This document shows, in pieces, positions 1 through 5,745 of a stretch of DNA of 14,387 bases. Origin of the DNA: Candidatus Sodaliphilus limicaballi (lineage in GTDB: Bacteria; Bacteroidota; Bacteroidia; Bacteroidales; Muribaculaceae); NCBI GenBank assembly GCA_018065815.1, contig JAGHSP010000225.1, positions 1-14,387 on the forward strand, read 5' to 3'. Each line of letters starts with the position of its first letter. Position 1 is the stretch's first letter. The notes under the pieces were generated by a model. The model saw nothing but the letters and a program-made list of their open reading frames with translations, did not search any database and was not told the origin of the DNA. The position numbers and the translations under genes are program-made.

Positions 1-135
1 ACCCTTGTGCGACAATCCGCCCCAGCCTAGGGCGGCGATAAGTCCACAATGAGTGTGCAGGAACCTAAATCTCAACTCTTCAAAATTGTCACTGACCGAC
101 AATATGCACAATGCTGGCAGACTGCGCTACCCGCA
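1..135 (-). ncRNA. ssrS: Candidate 6S RNA, 3' part cut by window edge
   Basis: No good ORF occupies this stretch downstream of zapA, but it can fold. On the minus strand, TTGTGC (106-111) can pair with GCACAA (5-10) as a long-range closing stem. Inside it, CCGCCC/GGGCGG (30-35 with 17-22) forms a GC-rich hairpin. GACAAT (85-90) can pair either with ATTGTC at 98-103 or with ATTGTC at 11-16. The 5' part loosely resembles the 5' arm of E. coli 6S RNA (GCGGG...CAGUC). Established knowledge: 6S RNA binds RNA polymerase holoenzyme, and in many proteobacteria ssrS sits directly downstream of zapA. Assignment here rests on synteny and fold, not on a covariance-model hit, and the other arm lies outside the window. 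It could instead be a zapA 3' UTR structure. Confidence 0.4.
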
Positions 136-432
136 TCACACATCCACGACAATGCTGTCAAGTTCTTTTTCAAACTTTTTCAAGAAGTCATTCACCCCTC
201 TGTTGGCCGCATACTCGTTGTAATAGAGCTGGGCAAACCTGAATGCAACCCTTGCTAGCACCTCCGACGAAGAACCTTTCTCGGCAAACTGACGCATCCA
301 CCTGTCCCACAACGAGTTAACAAGCTCCTCCGCCCTGCGGCATTGCTCCTCCTCGCTGGGGTTTACGCTGAGCGGAATGGGATTCACGTCAGCCAGGTGC
401 AACCATATTTGTTTCTTTGCTTCGTTTGCCAT
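136..432 (-). CDS. zapA: Cell division protein ZapA-like
   Basis: This encodes about 98 residues from ATG 432. ZapA is a small cytoplasmic protein that binds FtsZ and cross-links protofilaments in the Z-ring. The sequence has the ZapA plan: a short N-terminal strand region (QIWLHLADVNPIPLSV, like the family's 'I.I.D..Y.L'), an E-rich stretch (NPSEEEQCRRAEELVN) leading into helix 1, then a long amphipathic helical region to the C-terminus. An earlier in-frame ATG at 450 would overlap the upstream stop by 8 nt. I prefer 432 because MANEAKKQIW aligns better with typical ZapA starts, but neither start has a clear Shine-Dalgarno. It is co-transcribed with the coiled-coil gene upstream and followed by a possible 6S RNA. 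The protein is divergent, so the family call is good but not certain. Confidence 0.72.
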   Translation of the reverse strand: MANEAKKQIWLHLADVNPIPLSVNPSEEEQCRRAEELVNSLWDRWMRQFAEKGSSSEVLARVAFRFAQLYYNEYAANRGVNDFLKKFEKELDSIVVDV

Positions 433-442
433 TATCGTGTTG

Positions 443-736
443 TCATGCATTTAATTGATTAATGCACTTGTCAATGTCCCGCACTATCTTGGAAATCATC
501 GTCTTGCCTCGTGCCGCAGCTTCGGCATTGGGCGCAACCATGTGGGCCATGCGCAGATATTCGTTCTCACGCTTGACGCGTTCCATCTCTATGCGCAGCT
601 TCTTATTCTCTTCCTGCACACGCTGCAACTCGGCGACAGCCTGTTCTTTTGCTGCCGAGAGAGCATGGTATTTCTCAACCATCACAGTGCTCTTGCTTAC
701 TAACCGAGCCAGTGTGTCTTGAAGTTCTGTTGCCAC
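443..736 (-). CDS. Small coiled-coil protein upstream of zapA (ZapB-like)
   Basis: This encodes 97 residues from a GTG start at 734-736, preceded by the purine-rich GGAAAGAAA. Residues about 22-62 are a strongly charged heptad-rich coiled coil (LQRVQEENKKLRIEMERVKR), followed by a linker (VAPNAEAAARGKT) and a short C-terminal helix (ISKIVRDIDKCINQL). There is no signal peptide or membrane segment, so it should be cytoplasmic. Its size, composition and position directly before zapA recall ZapB, the coiled-coil partner of ZapA at the division site. That functional parallel is inference, since coiled coils are easily mimicked. A TAATTTTG -7 box lies at 756-763, giving a leader of about 15 nt; the -33 element is weak. 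The next in-frame Met (residue 19) would remove conserved-looking N-terminal sequence. Confidence 0.65.
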   Translation of the reverse strand: MATELQDTLARLVSKSTVMVEKYHALSAAKEQAVAELQRVQEENKKLRIEMERVKRENEYLRMAHMVAPNAEAAARGKTMISKIVRDIDKCINQLNA

Positions 737-755
737 TTTCTTTCCAAGTTTTGCA

Positions 756-763
756 CAAAATTA
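756..763 (-). promoter_or_regulatory. -7 promoter box of the coiled-coil/zapA operon
   Basis: TAATTTTG matches the Bacteroidota -7 consensus TAnnTTTG and lies 20 nt before the GTG start at 736. No good TTG is found 19-20 nt further upstream (nearest TTG 780-782, spacer 16), so the -33 half is weak. Confidence 0.55.
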
Positions 764-881
764 CAAAAAATAAGTGAAACAACAGCAATAAACCCGCTAA
801 ATATTCAACTAAATGGCATAAAAAAATTCGCTCACGCTATTTTTTTTCACAACAATGAATGAAAAATCAAGAATTAGGTTG

Positions 882-889
882 TAAATTTG
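882..889 (+). promoter_or_regulatory. -7 promoter box of rsgA
   Basis: TAAATTTG (followed by C) matches TAnnTTTG. With the usual spacing the transcript would begin near 893, only about 5 nt before the ATG at 898. The upstream -33 position carries only ATG (859-861), a weak match. The box lies after the more upstream in-frame ATG at 859, which argues against that codon being the start. Confidence 0.55.
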
Positions 890-897
890 CATTCACA

Positions 898-1833
898 ATG
901 AAAGGACTTGTAATTAAAGACACCGGCAGCTGGTATGTCGTGCGCCATGACGACGGCACGCTGCACAACTGCAAAATCAAGGGCAACCTGCGCCTCAAGG
1001 GTTTCCGTTGCACTAACCCCGTGGCGGTGGGCGACATCGTCACAATCGAGATTAAAGGCGACGGAACAGCTTTTATCCGCTCTATCGAGGAGAGACGCAA
1101 CTACATCATTCGCCGCGCCAGCAACTTGTCGAAGGAGTTCCAAATCATAGCGAGCAACATCGACCAGGCCGTTCTTGTGGTCACGCTTGCCAACCCCGTG
1201 ACCAACACCACTTTCATTGACCGTTTTCTTGCCACCGCCATGGCCTACAACGTGCCTGCCGTCATCGCAATCAACAAAACCGACCTGCTCGACAGCGACG
1301 ACGACAAGGCATACCTAGACGCCGTGGCTGGCCTATACAAATCAATAGGTTACGAGGTGCTCACACTATCCACGGTCACAGGCCAAGGAATTGACAGCCT
1401 GCGTTTGTCACTTGCCGGCAAGACATCGCTGCTTTCGGGCAATTCCGGCGTAGGGAAAAGTTCTATCATCAACTGCCTCATACCTGACGCCCACGTGCGT
1501 GTGGGCGATGTGTCGCAGTCACACCACACCGGCATGCACACCACCACATTCAGTGAGATGCTCGACCTGCCTGGCGGGGGCTGCATCATCGACACTCCAG
1601 GAGTTAAGGGATTCGGCACCATCGACTTCAAAAAAGAAGAAGTGGCCCATTACTTCCCCGAAATTTTCAGCATCTCCGAGGGTTGTCGCTTCAACAACTG
1701 CACCCACACCCACGAGCCCGGCTGCGCCGTGCTCGAAGCCGTCGAGAACCATTACATCAGCGAGTCGCGCTATGCCAGCTACTTGAGCATCATCACCGAC
1801 GACCCCGACGACAAGTACCGCAAGGCATTCTAG
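898..1833 (+). CDS. rsgA: Ribosome small subunit-dependent GTPase RsgA (YjeQ)
   Basis: This encodes 311 residues. RsgA is a cytoplasmic, circularly permuted GTPase that checks late maturation of the 30S subunit. An N-terminal OB-fold (MKGLVIKDTGSWYVV...KGNLRLKG, residues 1-70) is followed by the G motifs in permuted order: G4 NKTD at 126-129, the P-loop GNSGVGKSS from about 181, and G3 DTPGVKG from about 232. The C-terminal zinc site is visible as C263-x4-C268-x-H270-x5-C276 (GCRFNNCTHTHEPGC). All key residues are intact and the length is normal. An upstream in-frame ATG at 859 exists, but homologs start at MKGLVIK and the -7 box lies between the two codons, so 898 is chosen. It is divergent from the zapA operon and appears monocistronic. 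Confidence 0.96.
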   Translation: MKGLVIKDTGSWYVVRHDDGTLHNCKIKGNLRLKGFRCTNPVAVGDIVTIEIKGDGTAFIRSIEERRNYIIRRASNLSKEFQIIASNIDQAVLVVTLANPVTNTTFIDRFLATAMAYNVPAVIAINKTDLLDSDDDKAYLDAVAGLYKSIGYEVLTLSTVTGQGIDSLRLSLAGKTSLLSGNSGVGKSSIINCLIPDAHVRVGDVSQSHHTGMHTTTFSEMLDLPGGGCIIDTPGVKGFGTIDFKKEEVAHYFPEIFSISEGCRFNNCTHTHEPGCAVLEAVENHYISESRYASYLSIITDDPDDKYRKAF

Positions 1834-1853
1834 CCAAATTTTTTAGATCACTC

Positions 1854-1934
1854 GCGCGCGTGTGCACGCAAGAAATGCCACCCGTGCCCGAGGATCAGCC
1901 ATCCTTGCGCGCGCACGCACGCAAGAAAAGCCAC
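1854..1934 (+). repeat. Two imperfect direct repeats, 28 bp
   Basis: Copies at 1854-1881 and 1907-1934 match at 24 of 28 positions. Both end in CACGCAAGAAA(T/A)GCCAC and begin with alternating GCGCGCG. Start-to-start distance is 53 bp. The second copy also forms a hairpin, CTTGCG/CGCAAG (1904-1909 with 1920-1925). The repeats lie between the rsgA stop and the winged-helix promoter and encode nothing recognisable. Confidence 0.7.
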
Positions 1935-1937
1935 TTT

Positions 1938-1969
1938 ATGCAATCGGTTGCATAGCGCTACATGCATGT
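1938..1969 (+). other. Tetraloop hairpin plus 10-bp palindrome
   Basis: ATGCAA-tcgg-TTGCAT (1938-1953) is a perfect 6-bp stem with a four-base loop. It is followed by AGCGCT (1954-1959) and the perfect palindrome ACATGCATGT (1960-1969). The palindrome ends 16 nt before the -33 element of the winged-helix gene, a reasonable place for an operator. It could equally be part of the rsgA 3' end, although no T-tract follows. Confidence 0.4.
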
Positions 1970-1985
1970 TTGTGCAGCAATTTTA

Positions 1986-2016
1986 TTGACCATTGGACAA
2001 AAAGTCGTTACCTTTG
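1986..2016 (+). promoter_or_regulatory. Promoter of the winged-helix gene
   Basis: TTG (1986-1988), a 20-nt spacer and TACCTTTG (2009-2016, followed by C) fit the Bacteroidota TTTG/TAnnTTTG pattern. Predicted transcription start is near 2020, about 27 nt before the chosen ATG. Confidence 0.75.
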
Positions 2017-2046
2017 CAACGTTTTTAAACTTAAATGATTTTTATT

Positions 2047-2250
2047 ATGAACGTAGAAACTATTGGTTTATGGGCAGGTGCCGTATGGAACGCCCTCAAC
2101 GATGCCAAAGGCACGCTTAACGTGAAGGGTCTCAAGAAGGCCACTAAATTGAAAGAGAAAGAAGTTTACGCAGCTATCGGCTGGCTCGCTCGCGAGGGCA
2201 AGGTTAATGTAAACGAAAACGAAACCGAGGTTGAAGTAAATCTTATCTGA
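2047..2250 (+). CDS. Small winged helix-turn-helix protein (DUF2582 type)
   Basis: This encodes 67 residues from ATG 2047 (MNVETIGLWAGAVWNAL). The pattern of one short helix (GLWAGAVWNALNDAKG), a recognition-type helix-turn-helix (LNVKGLKKATKLKEKEVYAAIGWLAREGKV) and a closing acidic beta hairpin (NVNENETEVEVNLI) matches the small single-domain winged-helix family PF10771 (DUF2582), common as a stand-alone gene in Bacteroidota. No metal- or ligand-binding domain is attached. An in-frame ATG at 2035 would add MIFI; I prefer 2047 because family members begin at the MNV/MN-type start. It has its own good promoter and is followed by a strong terminator, so it is monocistronic. DNA binding is inferred from the fold, and its target is unknown. 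Confidence 0.85.
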   Translation: MNVETIGLWAGAVWNALNDAKGTLNVKGLKKATKLKEKEVYAAIGWLAREGKVNVNENETEVEVNLI

Positions 2251-2280
2251 TTTATTCAGTTTTAAGAAACAAAAATGCTA

Positions 2281-2317
2281 GGGTATTGTCAAAACATGGC
2301 AATACCCTCTTTTTTTC
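2281..2317 (+). terminator. Intrinsic terminator after winged-helix gene
   Basis: GGGTATTG (2281-2288) pairs perfectly with CAATACCC (2300-2307) around an 11-nt loop and is followed by TC and seven T residues. It sits 30 nt after the winged-helix stop and in front of the convergent AraC-type gene. On the minus strand the downstream sequence is less T-rich, so termination is mainly plus-strand. Confidence 0.88.
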
Positions 2318-2354
2318 ACCCGCACCGAGGCACTTCCATGATTCAGAACATCCG

Positions 2355-3443
2355 TCAATCTATCGTTGCCGCAAATTCCTTGGGCGTCATACCTTTGACC
2401 TTAACAAACGCCTTGTTGAAGTTGCTGCGGTCACCTATTCCCACCATTTCAGCCACCATGCTGTAGGTGTAGTCGGGGTGCTGCCGCATAATATCGCAGG
2501 CATACTCAATGCGCAAGCACATGCGCCACTGGCGGAACTCTGTGCCCAACCGGTCTTTGAAATAGGCGCGGAACACAGTAAGGCTCACGCCCAATTCTGC
2601 AGCCAGCGTCTCCGACACGAGGTCGTTTTTCACAAACTCCTTGCGGCCAACCCATTCAGCCAGATTGGCCTCGAGCACATCAAACGCCTCGTCGCTGGCA
2701 CCCATTACAACCAGTGGTGTTTCTTCGGTCTTTTCAGCCCGGCCATACACCTTGTTGACGACAGCAGCAGTACGGTAGCAATAATTCACAAAGCACAGTG
2801 TGACATACACATACGCCACTGCGGCACATAGCATCCATACATCATAGGCTTGCACGGGCAGGAATATCACCACACACACCGACAGACCCAGCAGCGACAC
2901 CATCACGTAGAACGTCTTTATCCACTTGTAACTGTAAGCGCTGTCCTCGTCGGTCACGTCGTCGGTCACCTTGATAAGCTCACGGTAGTTTTGGTAAAAT
3001 TTATACTGATAAAACACAAAAAGTGCGAGATACACAACTAGCGCCAATGCAAGCGACACCACAAAGCGGTCACGCCACATCACCACCACCGTCACCAGCT
3101 GCATTGCATTTGCCGTGAGCACCGCCAGTGCAGGCACCACCCACCGGCGTGAGAGTTCCCTTGGAGCCACAAACGCCACACCTGTGCAGCAAAACAGCAA
3201 CGCCTGCATGCTACCGCTCACCAACGTGCTTGTCTGGATTATCTCGTGGGTAGATGGCAGGTTGAACAACACCGTCTTGAGACACGACAAACCCACGACA
3301 AGAAACACAAGCGCCAGGCACGTGCGGCACACCCTCATGCGCCTCCACTCGGGACGACGAGGTATCTTCACCATCGACATAAACCCTGCCGACGTCAGAA
3401 ACGAAAACATTGCCACACTACTGGCCACCTGATGCACATCCAT
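2355..3443 (-). CDS. Membrane-anchored AraC-family transcriptional regulator
   Basis: This encodes 362 residues. The N-terminal 225 residues hold about seven hydrophobic segments (roughly 9-25, 41-60, 73-93, 101-123, 127-147, 178-196, 202-222). After a soluble linker, residues about 273-360 form an AraC-type DNA-binding domain. HTH 1 is at about 279-298 (ETLAAELGVSLTVFRAYF) and HTH 2 at about 327-347 (SMVAEMVGIGDRSNFNKAF), ending in the family signature KGMTPKEF. This seven-segment-plus-AraC plan is frequent in Bacteroidales and implies a regulator held in the inner membrane that responds to an unknown signal. The promoter TTG (3476-3478), 20 nt, TAACTTTG (3448-3455) would start transcription about 1 nt before the ATG at 3443. 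Met12 (3410) is an alternative start. No target is evident nearby. Confidence 0.9.
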   Translation of the reverse strand: MDVHQVASSVAMFSFLTSAGFMSMVKIPRRPEWRRMRVCRTCLALVFLVVGLSCLKTVLFNLPSTHEIIQTSTLVSGSMQALLFCCTGVAFVAPRELSRRWVVPALAVLTANAMQLVTVVVMWRDRFVVSLALALVVYLALFVFYQYKFYQNYRELIKVTDDVTDEDSAYSYKWIKTFYVMVSLLGLSVCVVIFLPVQAYDVWMLCAAVAYVYVTLCFVNYCYRTAAVVNKVYGRAEKTEETPLVVMGASDEAFDVLEANLAEWVGRKEFVKNDLVSETLAAELGVSLTVFRAYFKDRLGTEFRQWRMCLRIEYACDIMRQHPDYTYSMVAEMVGIGDRSNFNKAFVKVKGMTPKEFAATID

Positions 3444-3447
3444 GATG

Positions 3448-3478
3448 CAAAGTTAGCACCTTTTTGCGGTTTTTGCAA
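3448..3478 (-). promoter_or_regulatory. Promoter of the AraC-type gene
   Basis: On the minus strand TTG (3476-3478), a 20-nt spacer and TAACTTTG (3448-3455, followed by C) fit the consensus well. The last base of the -7 box is only 4 nt from the annotated ATG, implying a leaderless or almost leaderless mRNA. Confidence 0.75.
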
Positions 3479-3486
3479 CCATTTAG

Positions 3487-3576
3487 TTACCACTTTTTCC
3501 CAAGTAATAAAATGTCACTCCAAGCACTCTAGTAGTTCCCCCTACCGAGCAACAGCAGTGCCAGGGTGTTCTTCAT
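3487..3576 (-). other. Tiny interrupted ORF (15 codons, TAG, 13 codons)
   Basis: On the minus strand an ATG at 3574-3576 opens MKNTLALLLLGRGNY, stops at an amber codon (3529-3531), and in the same frame continues SAWSDILLLGKKW to a TAA at 3487-3489. The two halves share an LLLG(R/K) pattern. The same bases can fold: GCACT (3556-3560) with AGTGC (3524-3528), enclosing GTAG/CTAC. It ends 8 nt before the -33 box of the AraC-type gene. I cannot tell whether it is a leader peptide, a decayed small gene or a structured repeat whose reading frame is incidental. No TAnnTTTG box lies immediately upstream. Confidence 0.3.
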
Positions 3577-3578
3577 CT

Positions 3579-3623
3579 GATATATTCCCTGTCACCCCCC
3601 CCTCTGCCCCGTCAGGAAATATC
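3579..3623. other. Bulged hairpin with C/G homopolymer loop
   Basis: GATATATTCCCTG (3579-3591) can pair with CAGGAAATATC (3613-3623), giving 11 pairs with two single-base bulges. The 21-nt loop carries a C8 run (3595-3602) and a C4 run. This is part of the 365-bp gap between the AraC-type gene and the lipoprotein gene. Besides the items listed separately, that gap also holds a 7-bp hairpin TAAAGTT/AACTTTA at 3672-3692. I see no conventional gene in it. Confidence 0.45.
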
Positions 3624-3747
3624 TTGACAAATAGCAGATAAAACATTTAAACCTCAAGTAAAAATTCACCATAAAGTTTTAGTGCAACTTTAGGATGAAT
3701 TCTACCCATCAAACAAGGCTTTGCTTACACTCCTGCCAAATAACTCG

Positions 3748-3780
3748 AAAGGGAACGAATCAATCACGATTCATTCCCTT
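3748..3780 (-). terminator. Hairpin after lipoprotein gene
   Basis: AAGGGAAcGAATC (3748-3760) pairs with GATTCaTTCCCTT (3768-3780), 12 pairs with one C-A mismatch and a 7-nt loop. It lies 29 nt after the minus-strand stop at 3809. Only a modest T content follows on the minus strand, so it may be a weak or processed terminator. Confidence 0.6.
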
Positions 3781-3808
3781 CCTAATATTAAACATCAAAC
3801 TATTATAA

Positions 3809-4570
3809 TCATTTGAATGATCCGCCGCGCAGCAGATACAGTTTCACTGTGCGGCTGAAATCCTCGATTTGCTCCTTGCTGATGAGTTTCACGTGATTCA
3901 TTCCATCGTCGCCGTGGAGCTTGAGTTGTGCCCAATACTGACAGTGAGACAGGGCGTAAACAAGATCCTTATCGGCAACCTTGAGTTCGTCGTCGCTCTG
4001 CTCCCAAATCATGATGCCGTCTCCCTTGCCACGCTTGATGTTCACTGGACGGAACTTATACTCGAAACCGTCGATCTGGAACACCATGTCGTTGTAGTTC
4101 AATGGGTCGTCAGCGTAATACTGCACACGCAATCGCAATGCACCGGGATTGCCCTGGCCGTCTTCGGTGAAATACAAGTAAACGTCGTTAGTAGTGTTAT
4201 CTACAACCGCATTCTTGGGAAGAATACTGTTATAACCCGACACGACTTTTGACTTGAAGGAACCGATAAGTTCCTCTTGGGTCTCCGCAATAGTGTCGTC
4301 CTGCCAAGTCATGCGCTTGGGCTCGTCAAATTTGTATTCCTTAATTGAATAATCTTTTTCAAGAAGCTCCTTCAAGAAACTCTTGTCCACAGTTGACTGT
4401 TGTGCAACAGGATTTTTAGTAACTATTGTGCCGCAAACGGGGCACTTGCCTTCGCCCGAGAAATGAGGCATCGCATTGTTGCCTTGTAACAGTGAGCAAC
4501 TGCTCGCCCCTGCCAATGCTGCAAACGTAAACGCAACGCCCGCTATGCGATTGATAAATTTGCTGTTCAT
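3809..4570 (-). CDS. Putative lipoprotein with CxxC motif, paralog of next gene
   Basis: This encodes 253 residues from ATG 4570. The in-frame ATG at 4597 lies inside the -7 box and is rejected. Residues 1-24 are a signal peptide with lipobox ending A-S-S-C25, so the protein should be a lipidated envelope protein. A CPVCG motif follows (C43, C46), resembling half of a zinc ribbon or a thiol pair; no second pair is visible. From residue 61 (VDKSFLKELL) to the end it is clearly homologous to the neighbouring gene at 4824-5723. In one stretch (LRLRVQYYADDPLNYND onwards) 24 of 31 residues are identical. The shared core also keeps DKDLVYALSHC and DGMNHVK. I do not recognise the family and propose no reaction. 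It has its own promoter (4597-4627) and downstream hairpin, so it is not in an operon with its paralog. Confidence 0.8.
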   Translation of the reverse strand: MNSKFINRIAGVAFTFAALAGASSCSLLQGNNAMPHFSGEGKCPVCGTIVTKNPVAQQSTVDKSFLKELLEKDYSIKEYKFDEPKRMTWQDDTIAETQEELIGSFKSKVVSGYNSILPKNAVVDNTTNDVYLYFTEDGQGNPGALRLRVQYYADDPLNYNDMVFQIDGFEYKFRPVNIKRGKGDGIMIWEQSDDELKVADKDLVYALSHCQYWAQLKLHGDDGMNHVKLISKEQIEDFSRTVKLYLLRGGSFK

Positions 4571-4596
4571 AATCAAGTGAATAATAAAATTTTCCA

Positions 4597-4627
4597 CAAA
4601 GTTAATACATTACTTTTAATTTACAAA
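4597..4627 (-). promoter_or_regulatory. Promoter of CxxC lipoprotein gene
   Basis: TTTG (4624-4627), a 19-nt spacer and TAACTTTG (4597-4604) are an exact match to the Bacteroidota consensus and spacing, the best promoter in the window. It fixes the downstream start codon at 4570, with a leader of about 22 nt. Confidence 0.85.
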
Positions 4628-4711
4628 ATTAAATTAACAATTTATGAAAACAAATTTATTTTTGTTCGTAAACAAAAAAATGCTACATGAGGGTGTCCAG
4701 AAAGAAAACAA

Positions 4712-4759
4712 GGAGTATAACACAGCTTTTTGTCCATGCGGACAAACTTGTTATACTCC
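4712..4759 (-). terminator. Two-tier hairpin after charged-linker paralog
   Basis: GGAGTATAACA (4712-4722) pairs perfectly with TGTTATACTCC (4749-4759), 11 bp. Across an asymmetric internal loop, TTTGTCC (4729-4735) pairs with GGACAAA (4740-4746) around ATGC. On the minus strand it is followed by TTGTTTTCTTT, a U-rich tail. It lies downstream of the gene ending at 4824, so it is probably its terminator. Confidence 0.7.
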
Positions 4760-4823
4760 TGTTAGCCAAAACATTAGTATCAGATATGGTTTACATTCCT
4801 GCCGGGTGTGATTTCGAGAAGCG

Positions 4824-5723
4824 TTAAAACTTGCCCCCCATGGCACGATATAGTTCAAAAGTGTGGGCGAATGCCTCGAGTTGTTTATCGGTGAGCATCT
4901 TCACGTGGTTCATGCCATCGGCTCCCTTGAGCGAGATGCGTGCCCAGTGACAATGCGACAATGCATATACCAGATCTTTGTCCTGGGCTGTGAGAGCATC
5001 CTCGCTCTGTTCCCAATACATGCGAGCACCCTGCTTGCCTCGCGCGGGTTTGCCTGGGTGAAAACTATAGTTGAAGCCATCGATGGTGAATGTTATGTCA
5101 TTGTAGTTCAACGGATCGTCGGCATAGTACTGCACTCGCAGATGCAGGCGTCCAGGGGCATTGCCGCTTGATTCGAAGCAGAAGAACACGTCGTTGGCAT
5201 CATTGGCAAGCGAAACGCCCTTGGGTGTATAAAATGTGTTGCCATTGCGGCGACCGCTCGACACATGCGACAGCAGTCCGTTCACGTCGTTGCTCACGGG
5301 GTCATCCTTCCATGTGATGGGCTTGGGTTCCTCATAGAGGTCAAACTTCTTGAGCGAATAGTCCTTGCTCAACAACTCTTTCATGAGCGACTTATCGACA
5401 CTGGCAGCGGCTTGGCGCTGGGCGGGTCTAGGCGGAATCACGCGGTTGTCGTGCTTGCTCTTGTTCTTTGCCTCTTTCTTGGCTTCTTTTTCAAGGCGCT
5501 TGGCTTCTTTCTCCTGCTCCTTGGCCTCACGAGCTTGTTCCTTAGCCTCGTGGTCCTTGTGCATCTGCTTCATCGCCTTGTCAAACTCTCGCTCTGGATG
5601 CAGGCGGCGCACAGGCAGGCGGACACTCGGGTCAAGGTCTTTCTCATCGGGGACTGCATGAGCATCGAGGCAGAAGGTCGCCGCTGCGGCCAGCATTATC
5701 GCATATACAAAGTATTTTTTCAT
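4824..5723 (-). CDS. Exported protein with charged helical linker, paralog of CxxC lipoprotein
   Basis: This encodes 299 residues. A Sec signal peptide (MKKYFVYAIMLAAAATFCLDAHA, cleavage after A23) has no lipobox, so the product should be periplasmic or secreted. Residues about 43-92 are extremely rich in K, E and A (KEAKRLEKEAKKEAKNK) and should form a long single helix or coiled coil. A proline-rich hinge (VIPPRPAQRQ) follows. From residue 109 (VDKSLMKELL) onward it is homologous to the core of the lipoprotein at 3809-4570, including LRVQYYADDPLNYND, YWEQSEDAL, DKDLVYALSHC and DGMNHVK. The CPVCG motif of that paralog is absent. The family is unrecognised. It has its own promoter (5746-5777) and terminator hairpin and diverges from purT. 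Confidence 0.82.
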   Translation of the reverse strand: MKKYFVYAIMLAAAATFCLDAHAVPDEKDLDPSVRLPVRRLHPEREFDKAMKQMHKDHEAKEQAREAKEQEKEAKRLEKEAKKEAKNKSKHDNRVIPPRPAQRQAAASVDKSLMKELLSKDYSLKKFDLYEEPKPITWKDDPVSNDVNGLLSHVSSGRRNGNTFYTPKGVSLANDANDVFFCFESSGNAPGRLHLRVQYYADDPLNYNDITFTIDGFNYSFHPGKPARGKQGARMYWEQSEDALTAQDKDLVYALSHCHWARISLKGADGMNHVKMLTDKQLEAFAHTFELYRAMGGKF

Positions 5724-5745
5724 TATAATTTAATGTGTTGGTCCA

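Noticed and set aside
60..135. tRNA-like start on the minus strand (GCGGGTAGCGCAGTC)
   Set aside because: The first 15 bases mimic an acceptor and D arm, but there is no anticodon arm, no GGTTCGAnTCC T-arm and no matching 3' acceptor strand.
2286..2831. Plus-strand ORF of 181 codons opposite the AraC gene
   Set aside because: It is antisense to a well-supported AraC gene, starts inside the terminator hairpin and has no domain-like pattern, so it is a shadow ORF.
3595..3602. C8 tract as a phase-variation switch
   Set aside because: The tract is outside any coding frame and about 120 bp upstream of the AraC promoter boxes, so a length change would not obviously switch a gene; kept only as a structural note.
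4688..4746. Mobile element end (GGTGTCC ... GGACA near the large hairpin)
   Set aside because: No transposase, target-site duplication or second terminus is present, and the structure is explained by a terminator of the upstream gene.
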